A stretch of 64,000 bases of DNA from Paenibacillus pinihumi DSM 23905 = JCM 16419 (GCF_000422505.1 NZ_KE383864.1:664381-728380), one strand, 5' to 3'. Positions 41,115 through 52,306 are shown, numbered from the stretch's first letter. The notes: generated by a model from the letters alone, not told the origin. Numbers and translations: made by a program.

Positions 41115-44000
41115 TTAACGCTCCTCTCCCATTTTCACCGCCTGATGTACGCGCAGCCTGCGGATATGCAGGAACAGCATCGTTGCACCAGTAAGCATCA
41201 TAAAGGCGACTACAAAATAAATTTGCACCGTATCCTTCATATCAAAGACGATTCGGAATGGCGGCACTGAGGTCGCCACATTATCGGTCGTCTGCAGGAA
41301 TGGCAAGAATAGCACACTCGCCAGACGCCCAATCAGTATTCCAAGCCCGATCGACAGTCCCGCAGTAAAGACCTGCTCCAGAAGCAGCATCCCGGTGAGC
41401 TGTCTCTTCGACAAGCCCATCGCCCGCAGTACGCCGAATTGAACGACACGCCCCGACAAGTTGAAGAACCAGTAGAGCACATAACCGGCCAGCGATACAA
41501 TTACAGATACGAGGAACCCAAGGCTTAAGATTCCAAATACACCGCCCCGGGTCGGATGCTTCGCCTGTGTTGCCAGTTCAATCCTTACATCCTGAACTGA
41601 AGCAAGCTCAACATTCTTTTCCGTCAGCTCTTTCATGATATCTCCGGTCTTCGCTCCGTCCTTTACCTTCAGCCATACTTTATAAGGTGTCATCGGAACC
41701 TGATCGTAAATGTAATCCAGATTGGCGATAATGAACGGCGTCTTGTTCGGATATTGCGTCGGCCAGTACGGCAGAATGCCTACGACCACGAATTCGACCA
41801 TGCCATCTGTCATGCCGGCCGAAATAATATCATTTACCTTGAGCTGATATTTCTCTGCTACATCAGAAGGAATAATAGCAGCATGCTCATAGGAACCAAG
41901 CAAATTCAAATATTGATACGGATGTGCCGGGAACAGGTCATTACGGAACCAGGCTACCTTGGCAAAGTCCGTATTATCAATACCCATTACATTTCCCTGA
42001 CCGATTGAACGGCCGGATACGACGATGTTCGCTTTTGCGTTAAGAACCCGCGCCGCCGCTTCCACCCCTTCAAGGGTACGGTAGACTTCGAATGGCGGCT
42101 CCGAGTAAATCATCTTCGTTGGTCGCGGATTTTCATTGCCGCCTCCCGGACTTCCCGGATTGCCCCCGGGATTCCCGCCCGGATTCCCATTTCCAGGGTT
42201 GCCCGGCTGGTTGGGATTGTTAGGCTTAAGCGGTCTCTCCGGCTGGGCCGGCCATACGGATTCAATGACAACATCGGTACCGTATTGATATAGCGTACGC
42301 TCGGTGGAATTCAAATCAATTGTCCGTGCTGCCGAAGCATTGTACACCCCAAGCCCCAACGTCAGAATAAGCAAAATCATCAGCGGGTAATAGGACTTGG
42401 AGGAGCGGGACAACTGGGCAAGTGTTAAATAAAGCGGCACAGGCAAAAACTTTTTGCCGAGCCAGTTAAACAGCTTAAGCAGCCATGGGAAAATGCGCAG
42501 GAAGAACAGCCCCATCGCAAAGATCGCAAGCGCCGGAACAAAGAACAAGAACGGCTGTACGTTCAATTGATCGGTCGTCATCCCGGTCTGGAAGGATATC
42601 ATCTGGCGTTCATTGAACAGATACCATCCATAGCCGGCCGCACCAAGCAAGAGTACATCCAGGAACCAGCGCTGCCAGATTGGACCACGGTCAGAACGCG
42701 CAAGCTGCTGCTTGTAATTGACGATCGAAGACCGGGCATAGATAATGGCTGGCACTACCGTTGCCAAAATCGCCAGAAAGATGGCAGCTCCTCCTGCAAT
42801 CCATGCTTCTGTGGAGAATCCGATAGGAATTGACTTGCGGTCAACAAAGGTCAGGAACCCGTTTGCCGAGCCGATGCTTTTGGCCATGAACCATCCGAGC
42901 ATTGGTCCTGCAGCCATTGCCACTGCACCAAGGAGAAGTCCCTCCAGCAGGTATATCCAAATAATTTGGCCTGTTCCCGCGCCGCGGCTCCGCAATACAG
43001 CAATATCGCTACGCTGCTTGTCGAGCGACTGCCTGGCATTCATAGCAATAAAGTAGAAGACCATGGCCAGCATCGGAATCGCCAGCGTAAAGAGCATCGT
43101 CTGCAACTGCAGGCTTTGCTTTTTGAAGTCCGATAAGATGGAAGCGAAAGAAATTTCCACCTTCGTATTTTTCAGCATTTGGTAAAGCTCAATATTCAAC
43201 CGCTCTAGTGTATTACTTAAAGGCGACAGCTGGCTGGTTTTGATCTCTCTCAGATCAAACGCATAATACCAGTTGGCCGTATGGATTGGTGCCTTGTATT
43301 TGGTCAGGACGCCTTCATTAAACGCCTTTTCACTGATTTGAAATACATTCATCAGGCCTTCCAATCCTTGATACCAGTAAGGATCAGCAGCGTCCTTCGG
43401 CTTATATGCACCGACAATTTTAACACGCAGCTTTTGCCCGCCTACAGGATAAAGGAAAACATCTCCGACATGAATATCGTTGCGGTACATGCCCTCTTCC
43501 ATAATGACAGCCTCAAGTATTCCGCCAGCATCGACTGCAGAAGCATTCACCCAGCGCCCTTGGGCAAGCTCGGCTTTCTCCTCCAGTCCGGTGCTTGTAA
43601 TAAGCGACATCTGCCGCTTCCGGCTTGCATCGACTTTCGTCGGATCTTCCGGTGTAACCTCAGCATTGCGGACGCCAAGCGTCTCAACGAAGGTCTGATA
43701 CGGAAATCCAATCTGCTTCGGAACCCCATCCTTTATGTACGATTTGACTGCATTTAATGAGGCCAGATCCGTTACTTCACCGCCGGAAGCCTGATATCTC
43801 ATCAGGAGGGAACCGGCAGGCAAGCCTGTGCTCTGCTCCTGAAGCGAAGTAGCGACGACACGCTTCAGGGCGCCGTCCGCATACATCGGAATACTTGTTG
43901 CGAATGCCACTGCCAGTATCAGGCCCGCCAGCGTACTGATGGTAAGCCAGCGTGTGTTCCACATTTTGCGAAACAAAAAACGAAATAGCGGCATTCCCAT
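41115..44000 (-). CDS. FtsX/MacB-type ABC permease, 961 residues
   Basis: Membrane protein with an N-terminal TM (about 20-40), a large extracellular region (40-290), then TM segments at about 295-320, 345-375, 395-425, 445-465, 485-510 and 530-555. A second extracellular region (about 560-840) follows, with three last TMs (845-950), as in duplicated FtsX-type permeases. The second outside region begins with a low-complexity Asn/Pro/Gly linker around residues 595-635. The C-terminal FtsX domain shows LSGRVVQFGVLRAMGLSKRQ, the typical ATPase-contact loop. Neighbouring genes start or end within 3 bases. It is expected to work with the adaptor and one or both ATPases in a MacAB-like export or mechanotransmission complex. 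Confidence 0.88.
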   Translation of the reverse strand: MGMPLFRFLFRKMWNTRWLTISTLAGLILAVAFATSIPMYADGALKRVVATSLQEQSTGLPAGSLLMRYQASGGEVTDLASLNAVKSYIKDGVPKQIGFPYQTFVETLGVRNAEVTPEDPTKVDASRKRQMSLITSTGLEEKAELAQGRWVNASAVDAGGILEAVIMEEGMYRNDIHVGDVFLYPVGGQKLRVKIVGAYKPKDAADPYWYQGLEGLMNVFQISEKAFNEGVLTKYKAPIHTANWYYAFDLREIKTSQLSPLSNTLERLNIELYQMLKNTKVEISFASILSDFKKQSLQLQTMLFTLAIPMLAMVFYFIAMNARQSLDKQRSDIAVLRSRGAGTGQIIWIYLLEGLLLGAVAMAAGPMLGWFMAKSIGSANGFLTFVDRKSIPIGFSTEAWIAGGAAIFLAILATVVPAIIYARSSIVNYKQQLARSDRGPIWQRWFLDVLLLGAAGYGWYLFNERQMISFQTGMTTDQLNVQPFLFFVPALAIFAMGLFFLRIFPWLLKLFNWLGKKFLPVPLYLTLAQLSRSSKSYYPLMILLILTLGLGVYNASAARTIDLNSTERTLYQYGTDVVIESVWPAQPERPLKPNNPNQPGNPGNGNPGGNPGGNPGSPGGGNENPRPTKMIYSEPPFEVYRTLEGVEAAARVLNAKANIVVSGRSIGQGNVMGIDNTDFAKVAWFRNDLFPAHPYQYLNLLGSYEHAAIIPSDVAEKYQLKVNDIISAGMTDGMVEFVVVGILPYWPTQYPNKTPFIIANLDYIYDQVPMTPYKVWLKVKDGAKTGDIMKELTEKNVELASVQDVRIELATQAKHPTRGGVFGILSLGFLVSVIVSLAGYVLYWFFNLSGRVVQFGVLRAMGLSKRQLTGMLLLEQVFTAGLSIGLGILIGRLASVLFLPFLQTTDNVATSVPPFRIVFDMKDTVQIYFVVAFMMLTGATMLFLHIRRLRVHQAVKMGEER

Positions 44001-44003
44001 AGA

Positions 44004-45134
44004 TTATTTACCTACAACTTTCTGCCCCGGTTTCAATCCCTCCAGGATTTCTACCTGTGTGGATGTCTGCTGTCCGACAGCAACGTCGACCTCACGTCTT
44101 CCCTCTCCATCCACAAGCTGAACATAGGTACGTGAACCAATTATGCGCAGAGCCACAGGAGGAATAACGATGGCGTTTTCTTTACGGTTCGTAATGATTT
44201 TAATCGATAATGGCGTTCCGCGGTTCAGTCCTTCAGGCATTTTGTCCAGTTCAACAATGAGGAAATCCTCTGGCTTCTCGGAGTTGTTATTGTTGCCGCC
44301 GCCCGGATTGCCGTTGTTGTTATCGTCCTGTTTCATCGGGAACTGCTTGACTTTGCCTTTATGCTTGCCGGCATTGTTAATATCAACCTCAACCGGCATG
44401 CCGATCGCAATCTGGTTCAGCCTATCCTTGGAAACATTCGCTGCAACAACCAAATGCGACGTATCCGCAACGACTGCAATCGGGTCATAAGCTTTGATTG
44501 AATCACCCTTTTTTGCCGTTACCGAAATTACTGTGCCGGTAAAAGGTGCTGTCAGTTTTGCCTTGGCAATATCAGCTTCCTTGTCAGCCATATCCTGCTG
44601 CGCCTGTTCAAAAAGAATTTTGGCTTCCTCAAATTCAAGGTCTGTCATTTCGTCCCGCTTGCGAAGTGTTTCTTTCATTTTCACTTCCTGAGTGCGGAAG
44701 TTCAGACGATCAGAGCGAAGCTTTTTCTCCAAATCACTTACATCCAATTCGGCAATTACCTGGCCAGCCGTTACATTATCGCCGGGTTTGACGTTAATGC
44801 TTTTGAGCTTCATGCCATCCAACTGGAAAGAGGTCGTCTCTTCCTGCACGGACAGCATCTTGCCGCTTCCTGTAACCGTAGATTCCAGGGTTGTTGTTGT
44901 AACCGTATACTCCGGTTTCTTGGAAATCTGCGGAGGCGTGATCGGCGGCAAAACCTCCTCATCCTCTTCTTTTGGCAGCAGCGAACAGCCGCTGGTTACA
45001 ACAAGTGATGCGCCAATCATAATCACAAGCGCAGTTTTCATCCATTTAACGCGTCTTTGCCGCTTCGGGCTTTTTTCCTGGTGAAGCTCCGTGGATATAT
45101 TAGACGAATTTTCCGTCCACCATTTCGTAGACAT
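44004..45134 (-). CDS. HlyD/MacA-type membrane fusion (adaptor) lipoprotein
   Basis: 376 residues from ATG 45134 (GGAGG nine bases upstream, inside the end of the ATPase gene, a 35-base overlap). There is a basic N-terminus, then a TM/lipoprotein signal with VVTSGC. The barrel-sandwich halves are SINVKPGDNVTAGQVIAELD and LTAPFTGTVISVTAKKGDSI, separated by a short coiled coil (KMKETLRKRDEMTDLEFEEA). Beta-barrel and C-terminal parts end in VEILEGLKPGQKVVG. A Asn/Gly-rich insertion (about 280-295) is unusual. It acts as the extracellular adaptor of the FtsX-type permease. Confidence 0.88.
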   Translation of the reverse strand: MSTKWWTENSSNISTELHQEKSPKRQRRVKWMKTALVIMIGASLVVTSGCSLLPKEEDEEVLPPITPPQISKKPEYTVTTTTLESTVTGSGKMLSVQEETTSFQLDGMKLKSINVKPGDNVTAGQVIAELDVSDLEKKLRSDRLNFRTQEVKMKETLRKRDEMTDLEFEEAKILFEQAQQDMADKEADIAKAKLTAPFTGTVISVTAKKGDSIKAYDPIAVVADTSHLVVAANVSKDRLNQIAIGMPVEVDINNAGKHKGKVKQFPMKQDDNNNGNPGGGNNNNSEKPEDFLIVELDKMPEGLNRGTPLSIKIITNRKENAIVIPPVALRIIGSRTYVQLVDGEGRREVDVAVGQQTSTQVEILEGLKPGQKVVGK

Positions 45135-45927
45135 GGTCAGCAACCTCCAAAATCGTAGGATCATGCGTTGTCATACAGATTGAAACGCCTTCGGTTTGAA
45201 TAATATTTTTGAATACAGCCATAATTTGCGCCGACATCTGGGAATCCAGCTCTGCGGTCGGCTCATCCGCTAAAAGCAGGCGCGGACGGTGTGCAATCGC
45301 TTTAGCTATCGCCACACGCTGCTGCTCTCCCCCTGAAAGCTCAAACGGACGATGATGCATACGTTTTCCGAGGCCTACCAAATCAAGCACCTCGGTTACT
45401 CTCGGTTTCCATTGTGCTTTTGGCACCTTGGCCATTCGCAAGGAAAGCTCTACATTCTCATAAGCGGACAACAGCGGCATCAAGGCAAAAGCCTGAAAGA
45501 TAAAGCCCATATCTTTCCTCCGGACTATGGTGCGCTTATCATCGCCCAGCTTGTGAAAAGGCTTGTCGTCGAACCAGATTTCCCCCTCAGTCGGCTGGTC
45601 GAGGCCTCCCAGCATGTTGAGCAGCGTTGTCTTCCCGGAACCTGAACGGCCTCTCAGCATGACTAGCTGCTGATATTGCACTTGCATATGTATGCCCTTG
45701 AGCACATGCAAAGGCTTGCCCCCAACCTGGAAGGTGCGGACAACACCTTGGACATTCATTAAAGGACCGCTCGGAACATCTCTGGCCTGCACAATCTCCT
45801 TGGCAGCGGCTGTCTCCTGTCCCACAGCGGATATGTCAGCTTCAATGGGAGTCTCGGCAGCTTCTTTCTCTTCTTTCTTATCAACCAAAGCCGCAGCTCC
45901 CGCTTTTTCTTTCTTCCACCATTTCAT
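45100..45927 (-). CDS. ABC transporter ATPase (MacB/LolD type) with charged N-terminal extension
   Basis: 275 residues. The first about 55 residues are a Lys/Glu/Ala-rich extension (KKEEKEAAETPIEAD) absent from typical 225-residue LolD-like ATPases. Then Walker A GRSGSGKTT, Q-loop FIFQAF, signature LSGGEQQRVAIA, Walker B LLLADEPTAELDS and the H-loop TTHD. It is the first gene of the operon that continues with adaptor, permease, second ATPase and two binding lipoproteins. It is driven by an ECF-like promoter about 150 bases upstream. Confidence 0.92.
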   Translation of the reverse strand: MKWWKKEKAGAAALVDKKEEKEAAETPIEADISAVGQETAAAKEIVQARDVPSGPLMNVQGVVRTFQVGGKPLHVLKGIHMQVQYQQLVMLRGRSGSGKTTLLNMLGGLDQPTEGEIWFDDKPFHKLGDDKRTIVRRKDMGFIFQAFALMPLLSAYENVELSLRMAKVPKAQWKPRVTEVLDLVGLGKRMHHRPFELSGGEQQRVAIAKAIAHRPRLLLADEPTAELDSQMSAQIMAVFKNIIQTEGVSICMTTHDPTILEVADHVYEMVDGKFV

Positions 45928-46079
45928 CGTATACTAAAGACCTCCCTTCCTTAATTTCAGACATCCATGGCCTGCTGCTGGCAGTCAGGCTCATTTTGCA
46001 GAGAAAAATATAAGCTGTGTTCAGCCAAGATGACTAAAATCCTCATTACAAAAATTAGAGTCTTTTCATATACAGTATA

Positions 46080-46106
46080 GACGGTGCAGTCCGACAAAAA
46101 GTTACG
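46080..46106 (-). promoter_or_regulatory. ECF-sigma-like promoter of the exporter operon
   Basis: On the minus strand: CGTAAC, 17 bases starting TTTTT, then CGTCTA. It matches sigma-M/X-class promoters. It would give a leader of about 145 bases. The remainder of the 45928-46355 gap is AT-rich, with no gene. Confidence 0.6.
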
Positions 46107-46355
46107 TTATTTGAGCATAAAATATTTAAAGATTCCCTTAAGAAACAAGAAAACTTTCAAAAGGGCGTTTTTTCAAAAAAATGACAACTTTGTTTTTCAC
46201 TTAAATATCAGCCATCTGAGATCATTAATATTGGATTAAAATTCTTTTAGATAATGTGAGAACGCTTTCCTCTCTGTTCACCATTTCACAAACACAGCTC
46301 CCATCTTCCATAAAAAAGGTGAATAACCTTTTGCAAACACTCATTTGCTCAAAAT

Positions 46356-46383
46356 AAAAAGGCGCGGGCTGCAGCCCGCGCCT
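46356..46383 (-). terminator. Terminator of the pyr operon
   Basis: A perfect palindrome AGGCGCGGGCTG/CAGCCCGCGCCT followed by T5 on the minus strand. Confidence 0.9.
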
Positions 46384-46395
46384 CTCATTAATGAA

Positions 46396-47043
46396 TTAAT
46401 TGCCGAATGACTGAGGGTTCTCGCGCCAGGATTTCAGCAGCGCAACCTCTCCTTCTTGAATCTTTCCAAGCTCCAAAGCGGCATCAATCAATGCCGTATA
46501 GTTGGACAGTGTAGCCAGCGGAATGCCAGCCTCGCGGAATCCTTCTTCAGCACGTGCCAACTGATAGGTGAAAATCGCGACTACACCTTGTACTTCTCCG
46601 CCGGCTTCAGCAACGGCCTGAGCCGCTTTAATGGAACTGCCTCCAGTGGAGATCAGATCTTCAATCACAACCACTTTTTGGCCTGCCGCCAGTTTGCCTT
46701 CGATCTGGTTTTGCTTGCCGTGCCCTTTTGCTTTGTCACGGATATAAATCATTGGCAGACCCAGCTTTTGCGATACCCATGCCGCATGGGGAATACCGGC
46801 AGTCGCTGTTCCTGCGATTACATCTGCATCCGGGTACAGCTCCTTCACCAAAGCTGCGAAGCCTTCCGCAACGATATCACGAATCGCCGGGAAAGACATG
46901 GTCAGCCGATTGTCACAGTAAATCGGGGATTTGATGCCCGAAGTCCAGGTGAATGGGTCATTCGGACGCAACGCTACAGCTTCAATATTCAGCAAGTGCT
47001 TGGCAATTTCCTTAGGCAAATTGGCAAGTGAAAGGTTACTCAT
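46396..47043 (-). CDS. pyrE: Orotate phosphoribosyltransferase
   Basis: 215 residues; converts orotate and PRPP to OMP. The PRPP-binding motif is [14 protein letters not shown] (about 120-133), and the flexible-loop lysines are in [11 protein letters not shown]. The substrate-side [16 protein letters not shown] is near residue 32. It is the last gene of the pyrimidine operon; its ATG overlaps the stop of pyrF by four bases. Confidence 0.96.
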   Translation of the reverse strand: MSNLSLANLPKEIAKHLLNIEAVALRPNDPFTWTSGIKSPIYCDNRLTMSFPAIRDIVAEGFAALVKELYPDADVIAGTATAGIPHAAWVSQKLGLPMIYIRDKAKGHGKQNQIEGKLAAGQKVVVIEDLISTGGSSIKAAQAVAEAGGEVQGVVAIFTYQLARAEEGFREAGIPLATLSNYTALIDAALELGKIQEGEVALLKSWRENPQSFGN

Positions 47044-47786
47044 CTTTGAACCAGCTCCTCTATAATAGTTTCCAGTGCTGCGCGCGGATCAGCAGCCGCC
47101 GTAATCGGCCGTCCAATCACCATGTAATCCGTTCCGGCATCCAGTGCCTGGCCCGGTGTCATAATCCGGGACTGGTCTCCGATGTCCGCTCCGGCAGGAC
47201 GGATACCCGGAGTAATGGTTTTAAAAGCTAGTCCGCATGTGTTCTTGATCAGCCCGACTTCTTTCGGCGAAGCTACTACACCGTCGAGTCCGGCCTGCTT
47301 GGTCAGCTCAGCGTAGCGAACGACAGCTTGCTCTACCGTTCCGGCAATGCCTATCTCATCATTAAGAACCGGCTGGCTTGTGCTTGTAAGCTGAGTGACG
47401 GCAATAATGAGCGGCCGTTTTAATCCCGTTCCGACCAGTGCCTGTTCAACACCTTCCACAGCAGCTTCCATCATCTTCAGTCCGCCTGCTGCATGGACAT
47501 TGAATACATCCACGCCCAGCTTGGCAATGCTGTTCGCTCCGCCTTTGACGGTATTCGGAATATCATGCATTTTCAAATCAAGGAATACATGATAGCCGCG
47601 CTTCTTCAACCCTTCAATAAATGCCGGGCCGGCAGCATAGTAGAGCTGCATGCCTACCTTTACAAAACAAGGGATACCATCCAGTTCACGAAGCAGCTTC
47701 TCTGCTCCTGCCGCATCCGGGTAATCCAGCGCAACCATGACGCGGCCTGCCGCTTCCTCACGTGTTAGCGTATGCACATTGGACAT
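47040..47786 (-). CDS. pyrF: Orotidine 5'-phosphate decarboxylase
   Basis: 248-residue TIM barrel that makes UMP from OMP. The catalytic D-x-K-x-x-D cluster is visible as [13 protein letters not shown] (about 70-82). The N-terminal [15 protein letters not shown] and the phosphate loop TPGIRPAG are present. It is coupled to pyrE. A 105-base gap with a strong hairpin separates it from carB; Bacillus carries pyrK and pyrD at this position. Confidence 0.96.
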   Translation of the reverse strand: MSNVHTLTREEAAGRVMVALDYPDAAGAEKLLRELDGIPCFVKVGMQLYYAAGPAFIEGLKKRGYHVFLDLKMHDIPNTVKGGANSIAKLGVDVFNVHAAGGLKMMEAAVEGVEQALVGTGLKRPLIIAVTQLTSTSQPVLNDEIGIAGTVEQAVVRYAELTKQAGLDGVVASPKEVGLIKNTCGLAFKTITPGIRPAGADIGDQSRIMTPGQALDAGTDYMVIGRPITAAADPRAALETIIEELVQR

Positions 47787-47826
47787 TCCAAACCCTCCTT
47801 ATAGGTTGACAGAATAGACGGCCTGC

Positions 47827-47866
47827 CTGCCGCACCCGTCTTCCCTCAGCGGGAGACGGGTGGCAG
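47827..47866 (-). other. GC-rich stem-loop between carB and pyrF
   Basis: CTGCC(GC)ACCCGTCT pairs with AGACGGGTGGCAG, with a 12-base loop. There is no T-run, so it is more likely an RNA-processing or stability element than a terminator. Confidence 0.55.
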
Positions 47867-47891
47867 CCGGAGGCCGCTTGATTCGGTTTTA

Positions 47892-50800
47892 TTAGGATTG
47901 CAGTACAGGCATTGCGCGGGAAGAGAAGTTGATTGTCTCCAGCATGTTCAGCAATGCGCGTACAGTATCCAATGATGTCATACATACGACGCCGTTCTCT
48001 ACTGCTTCACGGCGAATCCGGAAACCGTCACGCTCAGGCGTTTTGCCTTTTGTCAGCGTGTTGACAACAAAGTTCGCTTGTCCTCCACGGATCAGATCGA
48101 GAATGTTAGGCGTACCCTCGCTCAGTTTGTTGACGCGGGTGACCCGCAGGCCAGCCGCTTCCAGTGCGGAGGCTGTTCCGCCAGTTGCGATAATGTTGTA
48201 GCCAAGCTGGTAGAAGCCTTTCAGAATTTCGATGGCTTCTTCCTTGTCCTTGTCCGCAACAGTCGCAATGATTCCGCCAGTTGCCGGAATCTTCATGCCA
48301 GCGCCGATGAGACCTTTGTACAGGGCTTTGGCATATTGAACATCGCGGCCCATAACCTCGCCTGTCGATTTCATCTCAGGAGTCAGCGTCGGGTCAACAC
48401 GGCGCAGCTTCGCAAAAGAGAATACCGGCACTTTAACCGATACATATTCATCTTCAGGCCAGAGTCCGTCGACATAGCCGAGATCAGCCAGCTTTGTGCC
48501 TAGAATCGCCTTGGTCGCCAGGTTTGCCATCGGAAGGTTCGTTACCTTACTCAAGAATGGCACTGTACGGGAGGAACGAGGGTTAACCTCGATCACATAC
48601 ACCTTCTCCTGATGGATAACGAACTGGATATTTACAAGTCCGATAACTTTCAGTTCTTTAGCGATATTGATTGTGATGTCAATAATCTGATCCTTGATAT
48701 CCTGGGACAGTGATTGTGGCGGATACACCGCAATCGAGTCTCCGGAGTGAACGCCTGCGCGCTCAACATGCTCCATGATACCCGGAATCAATACCGTCTC
48801 GCCATCACAGATCGCGTCAACCTCTGCTTCTTTGCCAAGCATGTAACGGTCAATCAGAACCGGATGCTCCGGGTTGATCTTCACAGCCTGCTCCATGTAG
48901 CTGAGCAGCTCCTGGTCAGAGTACACGATTTCCATTGCACGTCCGCCCAGTACGTAGGAAGGACGCACCAGTACAGGATAACCGAGCCCGCTTGCCACAT
49001 TTACAGCTTCGGATACCGAAGTAACTGTTGTACCTTCCGGCTGGGCAATTTTCAAATTGCGCAGGAGCGCTTCGAATTTCTTGCGGTCTTCCGCAGCGTC
49101 GATGGATTCCAGGCTGGAGCCGAGAATTTTGACACCGGCACGGCTCAGCGGAGCAGCCAGGTTAATAGCCGTTTGTCCGCCAAACTGTACGATAACGCCG
49201 ATCGGCTTCTCCTGCTCGATGACATTCATGACATCCTCAAAGAACAACGGCTCAAAGTAGAGACGGTCTGAGGTGTTGAAGTCTGTCGATACTGTTTCCG
49301 GGTTGTTATTGATAATAACAGCCTCGTAGCCCGCATTTTGAATCGCCCAGACTGCATGAACGGTAGAGTAGTCGAACTCAATCCCTTGTCCGATCCGGAT
49401 TGGTCCGGAGCCCAGCACCAGCACTTTTTCTTTTTGCGTTTCGATGACTTCATTTTCGGTCTCGTATGTCGAGTAATAGTAAGGCGTTGTCGCCTCAAAC
49501 TCTGCTGCGCAAGTATCTACCATTTTGTATACCGGGCGGATATTTTGCGCAAGGCGGAACTCGCGAACTTGAACTTCAGTTGTATAAGCAGCACCTGGTT
49601 GTCCTTCCCCGCGAATCTCGGCAATTGAACGGTCGGTGAAGCCCATACGCTTGGCTTTGTACAGCAGTTCTTGAGTGAACTCAGAAGTTTTGCGAAGCTC
49701 GTCCTCAAACTGTACGATACGCTCCAGCTTATCGAGGAACCACCAGTCGATTTGCGTCAAGTCCTGGATCTGCTGAAGACTCCAGCCGCGGCGGAATGCT
49801 TCCGCCACCAGGAACATGCGCTCGTCATCCGGCTTTTGCAGACGGGTAGTCAGGACAGCATCATCCAGGCTCGAAGCATCCTTTAGATGAATGCGGTGTG
49901 CGCCAATTTCCAGCGAGCGGACCGCTTTATGAATCGACTCTTCGAAGGTACGGCCAATTGCCATAACTTCACCAGTCGCCTTCATTTGTGTACCCAACTT
50001 GCGGTTCGCAGAAATAAATTTGTCGAACGGCCAGCGTGGAATTTTCGATACAATATAGTCCAGTGTCGGCTCAAAGCAAGCGTAGGTTTGGCCTGTTACA
50101 GGGTTTACGATCTCATCCAGCGTGTAGCCAATCGCAATTTTTGCTGCCATTTTGGCAATCGGATAGCCTGTTGCCTTGGATGCAAGCGCAGAGGAGCGGC
50201 TTACACGCGGGTTAACCTCAATGACATAGTATTGGTAGCTTTGCGGGTCCAAAGCGAATTGTACGTTACAGCCGCCCTCGATGTTCAGGGCGCGGATAAT
50301 TTTCAAGGAAGCGGAACGCAGCATTTGATACTCGCGGTCAGACAGCGTCTGGCTTGGAGCAACCACGATACTGTCACCGGTATGAACACCAACCGGGTCG
50401 AAGTTTTCCATGTTGCATACAACGATACAGTTATCAGCCGCATCTCGCATAACTTCATATTCAACTTCCTTCAAGCCGGCGATGCTTTTCTCGATCAGAC
50501 ATTGATTAATCGGGCTGTAGCGGATACCAGAAGCCACGGTTTCAACCAGTTCTTCTTCATTCGAACAAATACCGCCGCCAGTTCCACCCAGCGTGTAAGC
50601 CGGACGCACGATAATCGGATAGCCGATTTCGTTGGCGAACACAACAGCTTCCTCAACAGTTGTTACGATAACACTCTCCGGTACCGGCTGCTCAAGTTCA
50701 CGCATCAGATCACGGAACAAATCACGGTCTTCCGCTTTCTCAATTGCTGTCAGCTGTGTACCGAGCAGCTTCACATTTTCACGTTCCAGCACGCCTGCGC

Positions 50801-51110
50801 GGGCCAGTTCAACCGCCATGTTCAGACCTGTCTGTCCGCCCAGTGTAGGCAACAGTCCGTCAGGACGCTCTTGGCGAATGATTTGCGTTACGAATTCCAG
50901 GGTAATGGGTTCGATGTAGACTTTGTCTGCCATGTTCGTATCGGTCATGATGGTAGCCGGGTTGCTGTTGATCAGCACAACCTCCATGCCTTCTTCTTTC
51001 AGTGCCTGGCAAGCCTGCGTTCCTGCATAGTCAAACTCTGCCGCTTGGCCGATGACGATCGGACCGGAGCCGATGACGAGAATTTTTTTGAGTTCATTAT
51101 TTTTGGGCAT
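47892..51110 (-). CDS. carB: Carbamoyl-phosphate synthase large subunit
   Basis: 1072 residues, full length. Two homologous halves each begin with an ATP-grasp-type start ([20 protein letters not shown] at 8-27; [19 protein letters not shown] near 560). Internal motifs are [13 protein letters not shown] and [14 protein letters not shown]. The C-terminal allosteric MGS-like domain (about 935-1060) contains [14 protein letters not shown]. It makes carbamoyl phosphate for pyrimidines (and arginine) with CarA. The start overlaps carA by 14 bases. A single carB inside the pyr operon suggests control by PyrR. Confidence 0.97.
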   Translation of the reverse strand: MPKNNELKKILVIGSGPIVIGQAAEFDYAGTQACQALKEEGMEVVLINSNPATIMTDTNMADKVYIEPITLEFVTQIIRQERPDGLLPTLGGQTGLNMAVELARAGVLERENVKLLGTQLTAIEKAEDRDLFRDLMRELEQPVPESVIVTTVEEAVVFANEIGYPIIVRPAYTLGGTGGGICSNEEELVETVASGIRYSPINQCLIEKSIAGLKEVEYEVMRDAADNCIVVCNMENFDPVGVHTGDSIVVAPSQTLSDREYQMLRSASLKIIRALNIEGGCNVQFALDPQSYQYYVIEVNPRVSRSSALASKATGYPIAKMAAKIAIGYTLDEIVNPVTGQTYACFEPTLDYIVSKIPRWPFDKFISANRKLGTQMKATGEVMAIGRTFEESIHKAVRSLEIGAHRIHLKDASSLDDAVLTTRLQKPDDERMFLVAEAFRRGWSLQQIQDLTQIDWWFLDKLERIVQFEDELRKTSEFTQELLYKAKRMGFTDRSIAEIRGEGQPGAAYTTEVQVREFRLAQNIRPVYKMVDTCAAEFEATTPYYYSTYETENEVIETQKEKVLVLGSGPIRIGQGIEFDYSTVHAVWAIQNAGYEAVIINNNPETVSTDFNTSDRLYFEPLFFEDVMNVIEQEKPIGVIVQFGGQTAINLAAPLSRAGVKILGSSLESIDAAEDRKKFEALLRNLKIAQPEGTTVTSVSEAVNVASGLGYPVLVRPSYVLGGRAMEIVYSDQELLSYMEQAVKINPEHPVLIDRYMLGKEAEVDAICDGETVLIPGIMEHVERAGVHSGDSIAVYPPQSLSQDIKDQIIDITINIAKELKVIGLVNIQFVIHQEKVYVIEVNPRSSRTVPFLSKVTNLPMANLATKAILGTKLADLGYVDGLWPEDEYVSVKVPVFSFAKLRRVDPTLTPEMKSTGEVMGRDVQYAKALYKGLIGAGMKIPATGGIIATVADKDKEEAIEILKGFYQLGYNIIATGGTASALEAAGLRVTRVNKLSEGTPNILDLIRGGQANFVVNTLTKGKTPERDGFRIRREAVENGVVCMTSLDTVRALLNMLETINFSSRAMPVLQS

Positions 51111-52242
51111 ATTGAAGTTCTCCTTTCAACGTTTCCGACAGCTCAGCCTGACGCGGTTTTTTCGGGTTATTGCGTTTGTGCTCACGAATCATCTCAATAA
51201 ATTGATCGAACAGATAGCTGGAATCAAAAGGTCCCGGCGCTGCCTCCGGATGGTACTGCACAGTGAAGGCAGGATGAACATTATGCTTCAATCCTTCGAT
51301 TGTACGGTCATTGTTATTAATGTGGGTCACAGACAAGTCAGTACCGGCAATGGTTTCTTCCAGCACAGTGTAACCATGGTTTTGCGATGTAATGAAGCAG
51401 CGGCCGCTTGCCAGTTCTTTAACCGGATGGTTTCCGCCGCGGTGTCCGAATTTCAGCTTGTCTGTATCCGCGCCGCAAGCAAGTGCAAACAACTGATGTC
51501 CCAGACAAATTCCGAAGATCGGATATTCGCCTAGCAATTCCTTGATTGTTTCCGCAGCATGCATGACATCTTTAGGGTCGCCAGGTCCGTTGGAAAGCTG
51601 AACGCCATCCGGGTTCAGGCGGCGGATCTGCTCTGCTGTTGTATCATGAGGCACAACGACTACATCGCAGCCGCGCTTGGTCAGCTCTCTCAGAATACCA
51701 CTCTTCGCGCCAAAGTCCATCAGAACGATACGCTCCTTGTCTCCAGGGCTGGAGAAAACATGCTTGGTAGAAGTCCGGGCAACCTGATCCGTCATCAATG
51801 GAACAGCTTTCAGACGTTCGAGAAGTTCTGCCTCGCTCTCGCTGCCGGTAGTCAAAATTCCCTTCATTGTTCCGTGATGGCGCAAAATTCGGGTGAGCAT
51901 GCGAGTGTCGATATCGCTGATGCCCGGAATGCCATACTCTTTCAGAAGGTGGTCCAGGGAATATTGTGCGCGCCAGTTGCTTGGTACAGGCTCATGACGA
52001 CGCACGACAAAGCCATGTATATAAGGGCGAACCGCTTCGAAGTCATCACGGTTGATCCCATAGTTCCCGATCAAAGGATATGTCATGGTTACAATTTGAC
52101 CGCAATAGGACGGATCGGACAGCACTTCCTGGTATCCTGTAATTCCTGTATTAAATACTACTTCTCCTGCAGACTCAGCCTCAGCGCCAAACGATTGCCC
52201 TGTAAACAAGGTTCCGTCCTCTAACAACAATCTTGCTTGCAT
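51097..52242 (-). CDS. carA: Carbamoyl-phosphate synthase small subunit
   Basis: 381 residues. The N-terminal CPSase small-chain domain begins [19 protein letters not shown]. The class I glutamine amidotransferase domain (about 175-360) has the nucleophile Cys in [10 protein letters not shown] and the His-Glu pair in YHPEAAPGP. It supplies ammonia to CarB. It lies between pyrC (64 bases upstream) and carB (overlapping). Confidence 0.97.
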   Translation of the reverse strand: MQARLLLEDGTLFTGQSFGAEAESAGEVVFNTGITGYQEVLSDPSYCGQIVTMTYPLIGNYGINRDDFEAVRPYIHGFVVRRHEPVPSNWRAQYSLDHLLKEYGIPGISDIDTRMLTRILRHHGTMKGILTTGSESEAELLERLKAVPLMTDQVARTSTKHVFSSPGDKERIVLMDFGAKSGILRELTKRGCDVVVVPHDTTAEQIRRLNPDGVQLSNGPGDPKDVMHAAETIKELLGEYPIFGICLGHQLFALACGADTDKLKFGHRGGNHPVKELASGRCFITSQNHGYTVLEETIAGTDLSVTHINNNDRTIEGLKHNVHPAFTVQYHPEAAPGPFDSSYLFDQFIEMIREHKRNNPKKPRQAELSETLKGELQYAQK

Positions 52243-52306
52243 GTCATATCACTCTCCTAGTTAACTGTAACTTATCTTTCCGTTATGTTCTCTATCTATC
52301 CTGCGC

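Noticed and set aside
47800-47815. TAGACG (CGTCTA on minus) before pyrF as another ECF -10
   Set aside because: No AAC-type -35 at 16-17 bases; the sequence there is the GC-rich hairpin.
49887-51200. 437-codon frame opposite carB and carA
   Set aside because: Antisense shadow of clearly real genes; Cys/His/Arg-rich composition is typical of such shadows.
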